A DNA stretch of 64,000 bases, from NCBI GenBank assembly GCA_040360365.1, contig CP136412.1. One strand, written 5' to 3'. Source of the DNA: Arcanobacterium_A hippocoleae_A (GTDB taxonomy: Bacteria; Actinomycetota; Actinomycetes; Actinomycetales; Actinomycetaceae). Of the stretch, positions 30,748-40,661 are shown in pieces. Numbering within the stretch: the first letter of the stretch is position 1; the number at the start of each line of letters is the position of its first letter. The translations under genes were made by a program, and so were the position numbers. Below the pieces are notes generated by a model, which did not search any database, was not told the DNA's origin, and saw only the letters and a list, made by a program, of their open reading frames with translations.

Positions 30748-31337
30748 TTATCCTAAGTATATTTGGCTGTCTTCATCTTTCAAACGCGGTTCGCTTTTCA
30801 GCTTTGGGCAGTGCCCGGATTTGTCGGCATAAAATTCGCGAATTACGTCCATATCAGCTTTTATGTTGCCAGTGAGTTTAATCGACTTCCCCCAGCCAAA
30901 AGTCCCCGAGTTGGCTTTATCGAGATATCCAAGTACGACGGGAAGATCTGCCTGGTAAGCAATATGGTAGAAACCGGATTTCCAAAAATCACGTTTTGCC
31001 CGGGTGCCTTTCGGTGCGATTACAAGTGTAAACTCGTCGGCTTTTTGGCTGTTTCCACAGCTGACCCAACCATGCCGTGCTTTGCTGAACGGTCAATCGC
31101 TAACCCGCCGACGGCTTTAATCAGCGGACCGAATGGGGAATTAACTGCAGAATCTTTCACGAAAAACTTAAATTTCCGCTTCACCTGCCAAAGCCCAACC
31201 GCCATTAATACGCCGTCCCAATAGGAAGTATGCGGTGCGCCGATAATGACGCATTTCTTTGGAAGGTCAATTTCCTTTCTGAATTTGACTGGCAGGATAA
31301 CGAGAAAAATTGAGGAGATTAGCTTCAAAAACCACAT
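30748..31337 (-). CDS. PlsC-type 1-acylglycerol-phosphate acyltransferase (frameshifted)
   Basis: About 196 aa after repair. Short acyltransferase with the HX4D motif in IGAPHTSYWDG, a membrane-associated N-terminus (LKLISSIFLVILPVKF), FFVKDSAVNSPFGPLIKAVGG, and in the repaired part IAPKGTRAKRDFWKSGFYHI, which holds the EGTR-equivalent. An A5 run near 31037-31041 (one A short) ends the first frame at SLHL. SD AGGAAG. Such short enzymes make phosphatidic acid or acylate related phosphosugars. Confidence 0.82.
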
Positions 31338-31382
31338 CTTGTTTACTTCCTAAAACTTTCGAAACTGCTTTTAATACTGCAC

Positions 31383-31480
31383 TGGCTTCCCGGGCGAGGT
31401 TTCCGGGGGTTTCCCTAGGCTTCCGGGGATTCCTGGAGTTTCTCGGGAGGCTTCCTAGGCTTCCCGGAGTTTCTCGGGCC
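31383..31480. repeat. GC-rich imperfect micro-repeat
   Basis: Repeats of CTAGGCTTCC and GGAGTTTCTCGGG with variants (31415-31447, 31455-31478). It stands out from AT-rich surroundings in the gap upstream of the acyltransferase. The rest of the gap, 31481-31638, holds repeats of TCTTGATTTT and no gene. Confidence 0.5.
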
Positions 31481-31638
31481 TGTGCAAAGTCTTGTTTGCC
31501 GCGAAATGAGTAAAATTGCTTAATCTTGATTTTTATTTTTATCTTAATCTTGATTTTGATTTTGCGGCACGGTGCCTTTAACCTGACCGCGCTGAGTGTA
31601 TCGCGGTTTGACTCCCGGATGTTCAGCGCTGGTCTGGT

Positions 31639-32528
31639 CTATGCTCCGCGTGCTAATTCTTTGTCGATAATTTGATTCATCTGGTTGATATCGGCAGCGC
31701 CGGGAATGTATGAGTAGCCAACTAAGAACGCGGGTGTGCCGTTGATTCCAAGCTGTTGCGCACGCTGAGCTGCAGCTTGGACTTTTGTGCGGTTTCCGCA
31801 CTTTTCATATCGGCAATGAATTGGTCAAGATTTGCTACGCCGACCTGTTTCGCGATTTCAGTGAAAGTGCCGTCGTTATATTGGGCGTTCCCGGAAGCCG
31901 CAAGCTGAAAAAGCTCATCGTGGTATTCCCAGAACTTGTTTTGATTTGCGGCAGCTTGGGCGGCGTGAGCGGCGAGGACTGATTCCTGCCCGAGAACCGG
32001 GAGAGAATTGAATTCATAACGGATTTCACCAGCTTTGATTCGTGCTGCGAGCTGCGGCTCTGTTTTAAGCGAGTAAGTGATACAGTGGCCGCAGCGAAAA
32101 TCTGCGTAAACTTCAATTACGACGGGGGCTTTGACGTCACCTTTCGCCATTGGATCGTTTGGATCGAGCCGATGCTGCGCGTTAATTAAATCTTTTACTT
32201 CTTGCGGAAGTTCTTGTTCGCCGGTATTAGCAGAATCTCCGTCGGTATTTTGATTATCATTTGTGCCGGTGCCCGTGCCTGACTGCGGATTTGGCTGCTG
32301 TTGGCTTGCGGCCGGATTTTCTGGGCGTGCGCCGTCGTTATTTGTGCGTGAAGTAAAGAAGAGTGCTGCAAAAATAACTGCAAGCATTGCAAGTGCGATT
32401 ACAGCGATAATTAGAATTTTGCTGCTATTTACTTTCGCTGCCTGCGGATATTGCGGGATGTTGGAGCTCGCAGTGTCAGGGATGTGATCTTTATCTGCGG
32501 CGGGAACATAATTCGGCTCTTTATTCAT
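31639..32528 (-). CDS. membrane-anchored DsbA-like thiol-disulfide oxidoreductase (frameshifted)
   Basis: About 296 aa after repair. A cytoplasmic N-terminus (about 35 aa), a TM anchor (ILIIAVIALAMLAVIFAALFF), a Gln/Asn/Gly-rich linker and a thioredoxin-fold DsbA domain with active site FRCGHC (CxxC), then FWEYHDELFQ. After an A4 run near 31784-31787 (one A short) the frame continues as VQAAAQRAQQLGINGTPAFL, which holds the cis-Pro TPAF motif. This matches actinobacterial extracytoplasmic disulfide-forming enzymes such as MdbA. Confidence 0.83.
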
Positions 32529-32575
32529 GCTTCTAACACTACCTTTTTCGATAAAATTTTGCTGCTAGACGCTTA

Positions 32576-32629
32576 TTTATTGTTATGCGGGGTCTTTATT
32601 GTTATGTGGGATCTTTATTGTTATAGCGG
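32576..32629. repeat. 19-bp tandem repeat, about 2.8 copies
   Basis: TTTATTGTTATGCGGGGTC at 32576-32594, TTTATTGTTATGTGGGATC at 32595-32613, then TTTATTGTTATAGCGG. It starts 48 bases upstream of the dsbA-like start, where a promoter would lie, so copy number could affect expression. Confidence 0.7.
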
Positions 32630-32664
32630 TTGTTGTAACGGGAGCCGCATTGCACGATTAAATG

Positions 32665-33256
32665 ATTTCGTTATCACTTACGTGGATGCGCAAGCATTTT
32701 GCCGTCAGTTACGTGTGTTCGCGGGGATTTTGCCGTCAGTTACGTAGTCTCGTGTCCGTTCCATCATGGGCTTACGTACTCTCGCAGCTTGAATAACCCA
32801 CCCAAACCGCACATTTAATAGCAAGACCAGCTTCCCTCTACGCAACTGGTGGCAGGAAATAGAAAACTTCACGTAACTGGTGGCGGGAACTAATTTTCTT
32901 CACGTAAGTGGTGGCAAGAACTCAGGGTGAAATTTTCACCGTCGGAAGTGCCTGTGTTTGTGCTGGTCATCGGCTTAAAGTTCCGACGGCTCTCCCGTCG
33001 TTACACAAAACTGCTCATTTCGCTACTAGTTACGTAACCGTACAGGGCATTTCGCCATCAGTTACGTTTAAAAATACGGATTGTGCCACCAGTTACGTTA
33101 GTTAAAGTAGATCTTGCCGTCACTTACGTAAGCGCGCAAGCATTTCGCCACCAGTTACGTTAAAAAATCGGATTTTGCCGTAATTTACGTGACCTTGCGG
33201 GCGTTTTACAGCCGGTTACGTAAGCCGCTACCCGCGATGCAAACAAAATGTAACCG
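32665..33256 (+). repeat. interspersed ACGT-array element, copy 2 (longest, compound)
   Basis: Left arm ACGT-type boxes at 32840, 32871 and 32902, right arm boxes at 33032, 33064, 33095, 33126, 33157, 33187 and 33218: steps of 31 with single 30 and 32 steps. The two arms are 130 bp apart across the core, which carries CCGTCGG and the hairpin GACGG-CTCTC-CCGTC. The right end reads GATGCAAACAAAATGT, as in copy 3. Ahead of it four more right-type boxes (32680, 32711, 32742, 32774) look like the tail of a second, truncated element. It sits between ilvA and the dsbA-like gene. Confidence 0.9.
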
Positions 33257-33279
33257 GCAAGAACAACAAGCCCGAAAAA

Positions 33280-34606
33280 TCAAAGTACAAATCCAAAAGC
33301 CGGCGAGTTCGGCTCAAGCTTTTCAATCTCGATATCAGATGCGTCCATCCGTGCAAGCAGTCCGGCAAGATTTCCAGGATCGTCAATTTCAATTCCGACA
33401 AGTGCCGGACCTGTTTCACGATTGTTCTTCTTCATATATTCGAAGCGCACAATATCGTCACCCGCACCGAGAACTTCGTTTAAGAAAGAGCGCAATGCTC
33501 CCGGCTTTTGCGGGAAAGTAACCAAAAAATAATGCCGAAAACCTTCGTGAATCATTGCGCGTTCCACAATATCGTCATAGCGGGAAACATCGTTATTTCC
33601 GCCGCTGAGCACACAAGCAATTGGTCCGTCGGGAATCTGATCAAGATTCAAATATCCGCGCAATGCAGCTACTGAAAGCGCTCCGGAAGGCTCAGTAATA
33701 ATCCCTTCAACCTGGTATAAATCGAGCATTTCGGAAGCAATAGCCCCTCAGGCACGCTCACAATGCCGTCGGCAAAATTCTGTGCCACTTCGAATGTAAT
33801 ATCGCCAACGTGTGCGACGGCAGTGCCGTCGGCAAAAGTATCCACTTCCGGCAGTGTAACCGGCTTACCAGCGGCAAGTGCTGCCTGCATTGAAGCCGCT
33901 CCGGCCGGCTCCACGCCAATAACTTTCGTTTCCGGATGGAACTGCTTCACCCAGGCAAGTGTGCCGGCAAGCAGACCGCCGCCGCCGACGGGGACAAGCA
34001 CCGCCGCAGGGGCTTGCGGTGCTTGCGCAAAAATTTCTTTACAACCGTGCCTTGCCCGGCAATTGTGCGCGCATCGTCGAAAGGATGAACGTAAACTGCT
34101 CCGGCTGCTGCCGAAAAACGGGTGGCTTCTTTTGCGCATTCGTCAAAAGTAGCGCCGACCTCCACTACTTGCACCCATTCGCCGCCAATATCGCGAATCC
34201 GATTCCGCTTTTGGCGCGGAGTAGTGGACGGAATAAAAATCGTGCCCTTAATCTGGAGCTGATTACAGGAAAATGCTACGCCCTGCGCATGATTTCCTGC
34301 CGAAGCGCAAACTATTCCGCGGGCAGAATCTTCAGGAGCGAGCGCAGAAATGAAATTGTAGGCGCCGCGGACTTTATAAGAACGCCCCACCTGGATGTCT
34401 TCGCGTTTTAAGTAAATATCACGTCCGATTCGGTTGCTGATCCGCACTGAACGCTCAAGCGGAGTGCAGCGGATCTTTGCTCCGAGCCCTTGCGCTGCAA
34501 GCACTACGTCGGTGCCGGTAGGAAGTTTGCGGCTGTGCTGCTCTGGCTGCAGGGCGGAATTATTGTCAGTTAAGTTATTTGTATTTGAACTATTGGCGGT
34601 GACCAT
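33280..34606 (-). CDS. ilvA: threonine ammonia-lyase (two frameshifts)
   Basis: About 442 aa after repair. PLP enzyme making 2-oxobutanoate for isoleucine. RCTPLERS, LKREDIQVGRSYKVRGAYNF (PLP Lys in SYKVRGA), CASAGNHAQGVA, VPVGGGGLLAG (phosphate loop), EPSGALSVAAL and SGGNND, then a C-terminal ACT-like regulatory domain (FPQKPGALRSFLNEVL). A3 near 34042 and G4 near 33746-33749 are each one base short. The single ACT-like domain fits the shorter biosynthetic form. Confidence 0.93.
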
Positions 34607-34862
34607 ACTTATCCAATTCTGTACGATATTATCTTGTATATTATCTGCTGCTGATTTTCAATCTTATGCGGATTTTTATTCAGTGCGGGTTTTTATAATT
34701 CGGTGCGGATTTTGCGCTTGGTACATTTTGCTGGATTTAAGCGAAAGACTCAAATAAATACTGATGTATTAGCAGCAATTTAGCACCAAATGCGGTAGGT
34801 GTATCGAACGTATATTAGGCTTATAAGTGTTTACCCCTATTTTATGAGTTTGGAATCAGCTT

Positions 34863-36334
34863 ATGCGTCACGTCCGTAGATTGGCATATTTATCGGCAAT
34901 GTTAGTGCTGGCACTCATTGCGAGTGCCTGTACACCTGCGCTTGAGCCGGCTAAACCAGAGCAGTCAGTGCAAAATCAGCAGCATAACTCGCCGGAATCG
35001 GAAATTTTGAATCCGCTTGAAAAAGGAATTATGAATGCATGGAAAGTAAATCTTGCTGCAAAACCGATTTCCGTTACGTTTGGCGGCACAAATAATCGCG
35101 ATGAAATCGCGGTGCTCACACAAGACGGCGAAAAACAGACGCTGCATGGGTTTTCGCAAATTGGTGATTCGTTACTCGAAAAATGGAGTTTTGAAATTCC
35201 GCACGGTACGGTGCGAAATCTTGTAACTCGCGGCGGGAATGTCTATTTCAATCTGGTTCCGAAAAATATTTCTCGTACCGACGGGAATAGCGCCGAGAGT
35301 TTCGATGGAATCACCGGCTTAAGCGGCGGCAGTTCAGATGCTGCGGATTTTTCCGGCGGAAACCGCTCTGGCGGTATGGATCTTTATGCGTTGGATTTGG
35401 GCGACGGTTCAGAAAAATTTCGGTGGTCGAAACTTAACCCGCTTGATTCGGCAGCTCCGACTATTGTCGGGAGTTATCTGCGCGGTCTTGGCGTACTGAA
35501 AATAGATCAACAGCGGATAACGGCTGCAATCCTTGACGATTCTGGAAAAGTAACAGCAAACCAACAATTCTTTAAATCGGACTTTGGGAAATTAAACGAG
35601 CTGCCGGAACCGGGAAATCATCCGGAACAGGATAAGCTCAATCCTGAAATTGGCGGAGAATCTGCGGAAAGTGCAGGCACACGGATTTATCAGTTCCGTC
35701 GGAATCAGGTTGTTTTACCAAAAGAACCTGGGGTGCAAAACCGGTTTACAATTGCGTATCCGATGTTGAAAGTATTGGAAGGCGACTGGTGTGAAACAAC
35801 AGATGTCGGCGCGGTTTGTGTGCAGTTAGCGGAGCAGGCAATTACGCAATACGATCGAAACGGGGATGAGTTTGCACGGGCAAAGTTTGATTCCCGATCA
35901 GCTGCCCAAAAGTACCGTTTTATTGGCGGAGTTCCTGGACTGCAGATTGGTGAACTTTTTCCGCGCTGCAAATAAAGTTAAATAATGCGGACTCGCAGTC
36001 TGCGGAAGCGAACCGGGCAGAAAATCTTACTGCAGCTTATCTTTACGGAGATTCGTGGCTGCCGCAAACTGGCTGGAAAGGCGGAAGCAATCCGGCACAG
36101 TGTGCTGCTGCCGGATATCAGGCACCGTTTTGTATTGCGCAGGGTGCATTGGTGAATGTGCGCACGGGGAAGAAAGTTTCTGCAGCGGGGGCAGTAGTTT
36201 TACGCGGTTCGGGAGCGGCGGATCAAACTTTCTTTACCTATCGCGACGGCGTATTAGCGATGTTGGTGCCTGATAAAGGCGAATCGGCGCACACCGGCGG
36301 AGCAGAGTTAACTGAAAATACCGGCAATGTCTGA
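34863..36334 (+). CDS. putative lipoprotein (frameshifted)
   Basis: About 490 aa after repair. Lipoprotein signal (LAYLSAMLVLALIASAC, lipobox IASAC, Cys about residue 23). The body has beta-propeller-like, WD/PQQ-type spacing (ENG-like turns, DLYALDLGDGSEKFRWSK); this is a weak impression. A T5 run near 35957-35961 (one T short) ends the first frame at FPRCK; it continues as SALQIKLNNADSQSAEANRA. The stop overlaps the next gene's start by 8 bases. Function unknown. Confidence 0.7.
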
Positions 36335-37037
36335 AGAAATGCGGCAAGCAATGGAGAACCCAATGGATAATCCAACAGAGAATCACGATATTCCGTTCGA
36401 ATTTGAACGAAAATTCTTTATTGAGAATCTTCCGGAAACGGCACGTGAACACGGTTCGAAACGAATCATTGTGCAAGCCTATGTTTTCGCTCAGGCTGGT
36501 TATGCGATTCGGGTGCGTTTAAGTTTCCGCGATGTGGCAGAGTTTGAGTTTCCGAAGTTTGATGAGGCGCTGGATTTCGTGGGCGGATATGAACGAAAGG
36601 TGTTAGCGCGGCTTTTACAGGAAGTGCGCAATGAGTCTTCCGACGGGAGTGTGCAGGCGAGTATTGCCGTGAAGTCTCCGTCGGTAAACGGTGAACGTTA
36701 TGAGCTGGAAAATGAATTGGATATTGATGTAGCGGCGCAAATTTTGCAGCATTCAGGTAACTTAGTTTTAAAACGGCGATATTCGCTTTGGCTGGGTGAA
36801 GACGGCTGGGAATTCGACGTATTCGCCGGGCAAAATGAAGGTTTAATTGTGGCAGAATGTGAGCGTTTGAGTCCGGTGGTGGATTTAGCAATTCCGGAAT
36901 TTGCGGTCACTGAAGTTACGGGTGACGCACGGTTCACCAATGATTCACTTTCAAAAGAGCCATGGAACCAGTGGGATACTCAGTTCCGGGCAGAGCTTTC
37001 GGCACGCGGACCATTCTTCCTGGATTTGCGGAACTAA
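36327..37037 (+). CDS. CYTH domain protein
   Basis: 236 aa, intact. The N-terminal ExExK signature is EFERKF, with a typical barrel order: FRDVAEFEFP, QASIAVKSPSVNGERYELENE, LVLKRRYSLWLGEDGWEFDVF, GLIVAECE. CYTH (triphosphate tunnel) enzymes hydrolyse inorganic triphosphate or act on nucleotide triphosphates. Overlaps the lipoprotein stop, so probably co-translated. Confidence 0.78.
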   Translation: MSEEMRQAMENPMDNPTENHDIPFEFERKFFIENLPETAREHGSKRIIVQAYVFAQAGYAIRVRLSFRDVAEFEFPKFDEALDFVGGYERKVLARLLQEVRNESSDGSVQASIAVKSPSVNGERYELENELDIDVAAQILQHSGNLVLKRRYSLWLGEDGWEFDVFAGQNEGLIVAECERLSPVVDLAIPEFAVTEVTGDARFTNDSLSKEPWNQWDTQFRAELSARGPFFLDLRN

Positions 37038-37128
37038 TTTCACGGGAGTTTCCGCTGCCGCCTGGAATATTCCCGCAGTTTGCACAATCTATCCAAACCA
37101 GACAATTAACAGCAAGGCCGACTTCCCG

Positions 37129-37472
37129 TTACGTAACTGGCGGCAGGAACTCAGGCTGGGATTTTTGCCGTCGGAAGTGCTTGTGTTTGTGCTGGTCACA
37201 AGCTCACGATAACGACGGCTCTCCCGTCGTTACGCAAAACTGCCGATTTTGCCGCCGCTTACGTTAAAAAATGCGGACTTTGCTATCAGTTACGTAATCT
37301 CGCGGGTATTTGCCGCCGCTTACGTAAGTCCGCAAGCCTTTGCCGCTAGTTACGTCGGCTGGTGCCTGTGATGCAAACAAAATGTGCACTGCTTTTTAGT
37401 TGGCTCCGGTTTATCCGGTTCCAAGCGGTGTTTTTGCACAGCGGCCAAACACGCCCGCACAAAACACCGCTT
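37129..37472 (+). repeat. interspersed ACGT-array element, copy 3
   Basis: One left box (37131), a core with hairpin AACGACGG-CTCTC-CCGTCGTT, right boxes at 37261, 37292, 37322 and 37352 (31, 30, 30), then GATGCAAACAAAATGT and the outer hairpin AAGCGGTGTTTT/AAAACACCGCTT (37423-37434, 37461-37472) shared with copy 1. The inner spacing is 130 bp. It lies between convergent CYTH and tgt genes; the remainder of that gap (37473-37585) has no gene. Confidence 0.9.
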
Positions 37473-37585
37473 TCCGCTCAAACAAACACCGGCTTTATTT
37501 TGCAGCTAACGCCGGCAACTAATCTGCAGAGCCGGAGCCGCTTACCTGCAGTCCTTATTGGCAAGCTGCTTAGCCGCTTACCTGC

Positions 37586-38811
37586 CTATTTGCGGTAGAA
37601 ACGTCCGAGAGTTTCCTGCTTAAATTCGTTGTAAGTGCCGTCCTCAATCGCAGTACGAATCGAATCCACCAGCCCGACGGTGAAGTATTCGTTATGGATA
37701 GTGGCAAGCGTATTTGCAATCATCTCTTTCGCTTTAAAAGTGTGGTGCAGATATGCTTTCGAATAATGGGTGCATGTGTAACAATCACAGTCTTCCACAA
37801 GCGGTGAAAAATCGCGTTTAAACTCGGCGCGGGAAATATTGAATCTGCCGTCGGGAGAATAAATCGCGGCGTTGCGTGCCACGCGGGAAGGATTCACACA
37901 ATCGAAAGTGTCGGCTCCTGCCTCAACTGCGCGGAACAAATCGTCAGGTTCAGAGATTCCAAGTAAATGCCGTGCGCGGTTCTCGGGCAGCTCTTCACAA
38001 ACCCAGCCGACAATCGTCCCAAGATTTTCTTTCTCAAGCGCACCGCCAATCCCGAATCCGTCAAAAACCTGACCGTCAATCTCCATTGCGCCTAAATCAC
38101 GGGCTGCTTTGCGCCGCAAATCCTCGTATTGTGCGCCCTGAATTACCCCAAAAAGCTGCTGATAAGGTTTTCCAGTACGCGCTGCGGTAAGTTCCTTGTG
38201 CGCACGCAAACACCGTTCCGCCCAAAGCCGTGTCCGTTCCAGCGACTCTTCCTGATAGGTGCGTGAATTCAGCAGTGTGGTTAGCTCGTCGAAAGCGAAA
38301 ATAATATCGGCGCCCAGTTCGTGCTGAATCCGCATCGAAATTTCGGGAGTGAAACGGTGCCGTGAACCGTTGAGATGCGAGCGGAACCAGACGCCGTCGT
38401 CATCCACATTTGCCAGCCGTTCGCGTCCATTTGCTGTTGCCGTATCGGAGACTGTTTTGCCGGAGAATTCTTCAGAAAGTACTTTTTGAAACCCGACCCT
38501 AAACTCATCACCTGAAAACCGCCGGAATCAGTGTAGGTTGGGCCAGGCCAGTTCATAAACTTTCCCAGCCCGCCGGCTGCGTCCAGGATATCGGATCCCG
38601 GCTGCAGATAAAGATGGTAGGCGTTTGCGAGTACCGCTTGTGCTCCAGTATCGCGCACACTCTCAGGAAGCACCGATTTTACGGTTGCTTTCGTGCCGAC
38701 GGGAATGAAAGCCGGAGTGTTTATTTTTCCGTGCGGAGTAGAAATCACGCCCGTTCTTCCCAGGTGTTTTCCGTCGTTCGTTTCTAGTCTGGTCTTTACT
38801 TCAAAACTCAT
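37586..38811 (-). CDS. tgt: tRNA-guanine transglycosylase (frameshifted)
   Basis: About 408 aa after repair. Exchanges G34 for a queuine precursor in tRNAs with GUN anticodons. TPAFIPVGTKATVKSVLPES, NAYHLYLQPG, YTDSGGFQVMSLG, FGVIQGAQYEDLRRKAA, DGFGIGGAL, LLGISEPDDLF, DTFDCVNPSR and the zinc site CDCYTC with a following His. A TTTC context near 38489 (T3, one T short) breaks it at GSGFKKY; it resumes as VLSEEFSGKTVSD. Confidence 0.95.
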
Positions 38812-39008
38812 AGTCTGCTTATACTCAATTTCATGCTGCTTTATCTGCGATTACCGGCAGGGCAGGAGCTGCTGCAAAATCCGCTGCCGTCTGGCTGGCA
38901 GCAGCGATTTTCCGAAAACGGCGAATCCGCAGGCGGTAAAGTGTTTAAAATAACCGCAGTGATTTTCGCTGAATATTTTTGCCGGGATCCTTGGAAAATT
39001 TCAGCGGA

Positions 39009-39305
39009 TTAATCGGCTAATATCGATTCGTATTCGGGATGTTTTTGGATATATCCCTGTACGTATGAACAGACTGGGACCACTTTATTTTCCCCGAGGT
39101 TCCGTTCGTGTTCGAGGGCTGTACGGACGAGCTTTGCAGCGATGCCGTTCCCCTGATACTCCTGCTTGACGACGGTATGTGTGAAATAGATATCGTCGTC
39201 GTGAAATTCATAAGTCAAGTATCCGACTGTGGTGTTGTCGGCGGAAAGTTTTGCTTCCCACATCGACTGGGTTTCATTATTTTCGATTTGATAGTCCTGC
39301 TGCAT
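39009..39305 (-). CDS. GNAT-like acetyltransferase (small YjdJ type)
   Basis: 98 aa. VVKQEYQGNGIAAKLVRTALEH is the acetyl-CoA pyrophosphate loop, followed by VPVCSYVQGYIQKHPEYESIL, typical of the tiny GNAT-fold proteins. I choose ATG 39305 (MQQDYQIE) with SD AAAGGA; the longer frame to 39536 adds non-family sequence. Substrate unknown. Confidence 0.85.
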   Translation of the reverse strand: MQQDYQIENNETQSMWEAKLSADNTTVGYLTYEFHDDDIYFTHTVVKQEYQGNGIAAKLVRTALEHERNLGENKVVPVCSYVQGYIQKHPEYESILAD

Positions 39306-39522
39306 GACGTTTCCTTTCTCTGCAACTCCTGCTATTCTACGTTCTCCGCGTAAATTTCGCTTTTTAAGTGCGGTTTCTTTTCCGGCAATGTTTCTTGTTT
39401 TCTGCTGTTTTCTGCTGTTTTCGCTTCGGTCCAACCGCGGTATCGGAAACAGCGAATCGCAATCCAGGTGAAACTGAGTCAGTGAAAATAACGACGGTTG
39501 AAGTTGCGGAGAAAAAGAAAAA

Positions 39523-40394
39523 TCAGTAAAGCACACGAATCACCGGACTTTGATCGAACGGTGAAAGTTCCTGGGTAATTGCCAGTTTTTCGCCGCTGGA
39601 ACTGCCAAGCGTTTGTCCGGGAATTAGATACGCATCTCCGGTGATGAGATAGTTTGCAATATCGGCAAGCAGCATATACACATCATCGGCGCTTTTGGCT
39701 GATTCGCGCACTTCTAAATCGAGATGGCCGAATAGCGGCAGCCCTAATGTGCGGCCGAAGGTCAGACCGGAATTTTGCGTCCGGATATTTACCCATAGCG
39801 GCAGCGGCGCCTGGCCTGTTGTGAGTGCGTCGGCAAGTTCTGTAAACATGTGCGGCGGCTGTACCACGCCAAGTTCGTTCCGGAACACGCCGACGGCAGC
39901 CGGTTCACGCATCAGCGAATCCATAATTTCGGTGAGTAAAATATGTGCAGAAACCATTCGTTTCCGAAGTTTCAGCTCGGGAAGCTGTGCTGCAAATTTT
40001 TCTGAAATATTGCGATTGCTGCCGTCGGGATGATTTCCAGATTCGCCGGTAAACACATCTTCCTGGGCCTGACTTACCGGAGCGTACAAAGTAACCGGAA
40101 CATGAAAAAGGTGTTCGGGGAGCCTGCCGCCATTAGGGAGTTCAAGCCGATAATTCAGCGGACTGAGCAGTGCCTGTACTCCCTGCTCGGAGAAATGGTA
40201 AAGATCGCCTGGCACGAGATTCGGGTTTTTGTATCTGGTGCAACGTGCTGCCATTCACCGTCGGCACGGATTGCCCATAATTCACGCAGCCGGACGATTG
40301 CCGCAGGAATATCGATTGGGGCATTGAAAAGTGCTGTTGCGGAGAGGACTTCCGGAGCGGGCGGATGTATTGCAGAAATTCCAAGCTGTTCCAT
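39523..40394 (-). CDS. DUF4261-like protein (frameshifted)
   Basis: About 290 aa after repair. The C-terminal part (TLGLPLFGHLDLEV, DDVYMLLADIANYLITGDAY, LIPGQTLG) resembles the DUF4261 family; function unknown. An A5 run near 40224-40228 (one A short) changes frame after VAPDTK. No signal peptide. The assignment is from recalled family patterns, not a search. Confidence 0.55.
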
Positions 40395-40661
40395 GGGAAT
40401 AAGTTTAGCTTATTGCCGCTCTGCTGCTGCTTTCTTTTCTGGATCCGCCTGCAGTTAGCAGAAACTAATATTCCGGGCATTCCGCCGGAGCCGGAAAACA
40501 GATATTTACGGAGAAATGGGCAATAAAAATTGTGCCCACACTCTGGGCGGAATACGTTTCGCCGGAGCGGGAGAGATAATCTATTTGGTGATTCTTGTAT
40601 TTTGTTTCGCGTAAACGTAAGCATTAAGCAGACGTGAGTGTTAAGAAAAGAGCATCCAGAA

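Noticed and set aside
32840..33221. 31-bp arrays as CRISPR
   Set aside because: The conserved part is about 19 bp and degenerate, the variable part only about 12 bp, the two arms are inverted around a core, and no cas genes are present.
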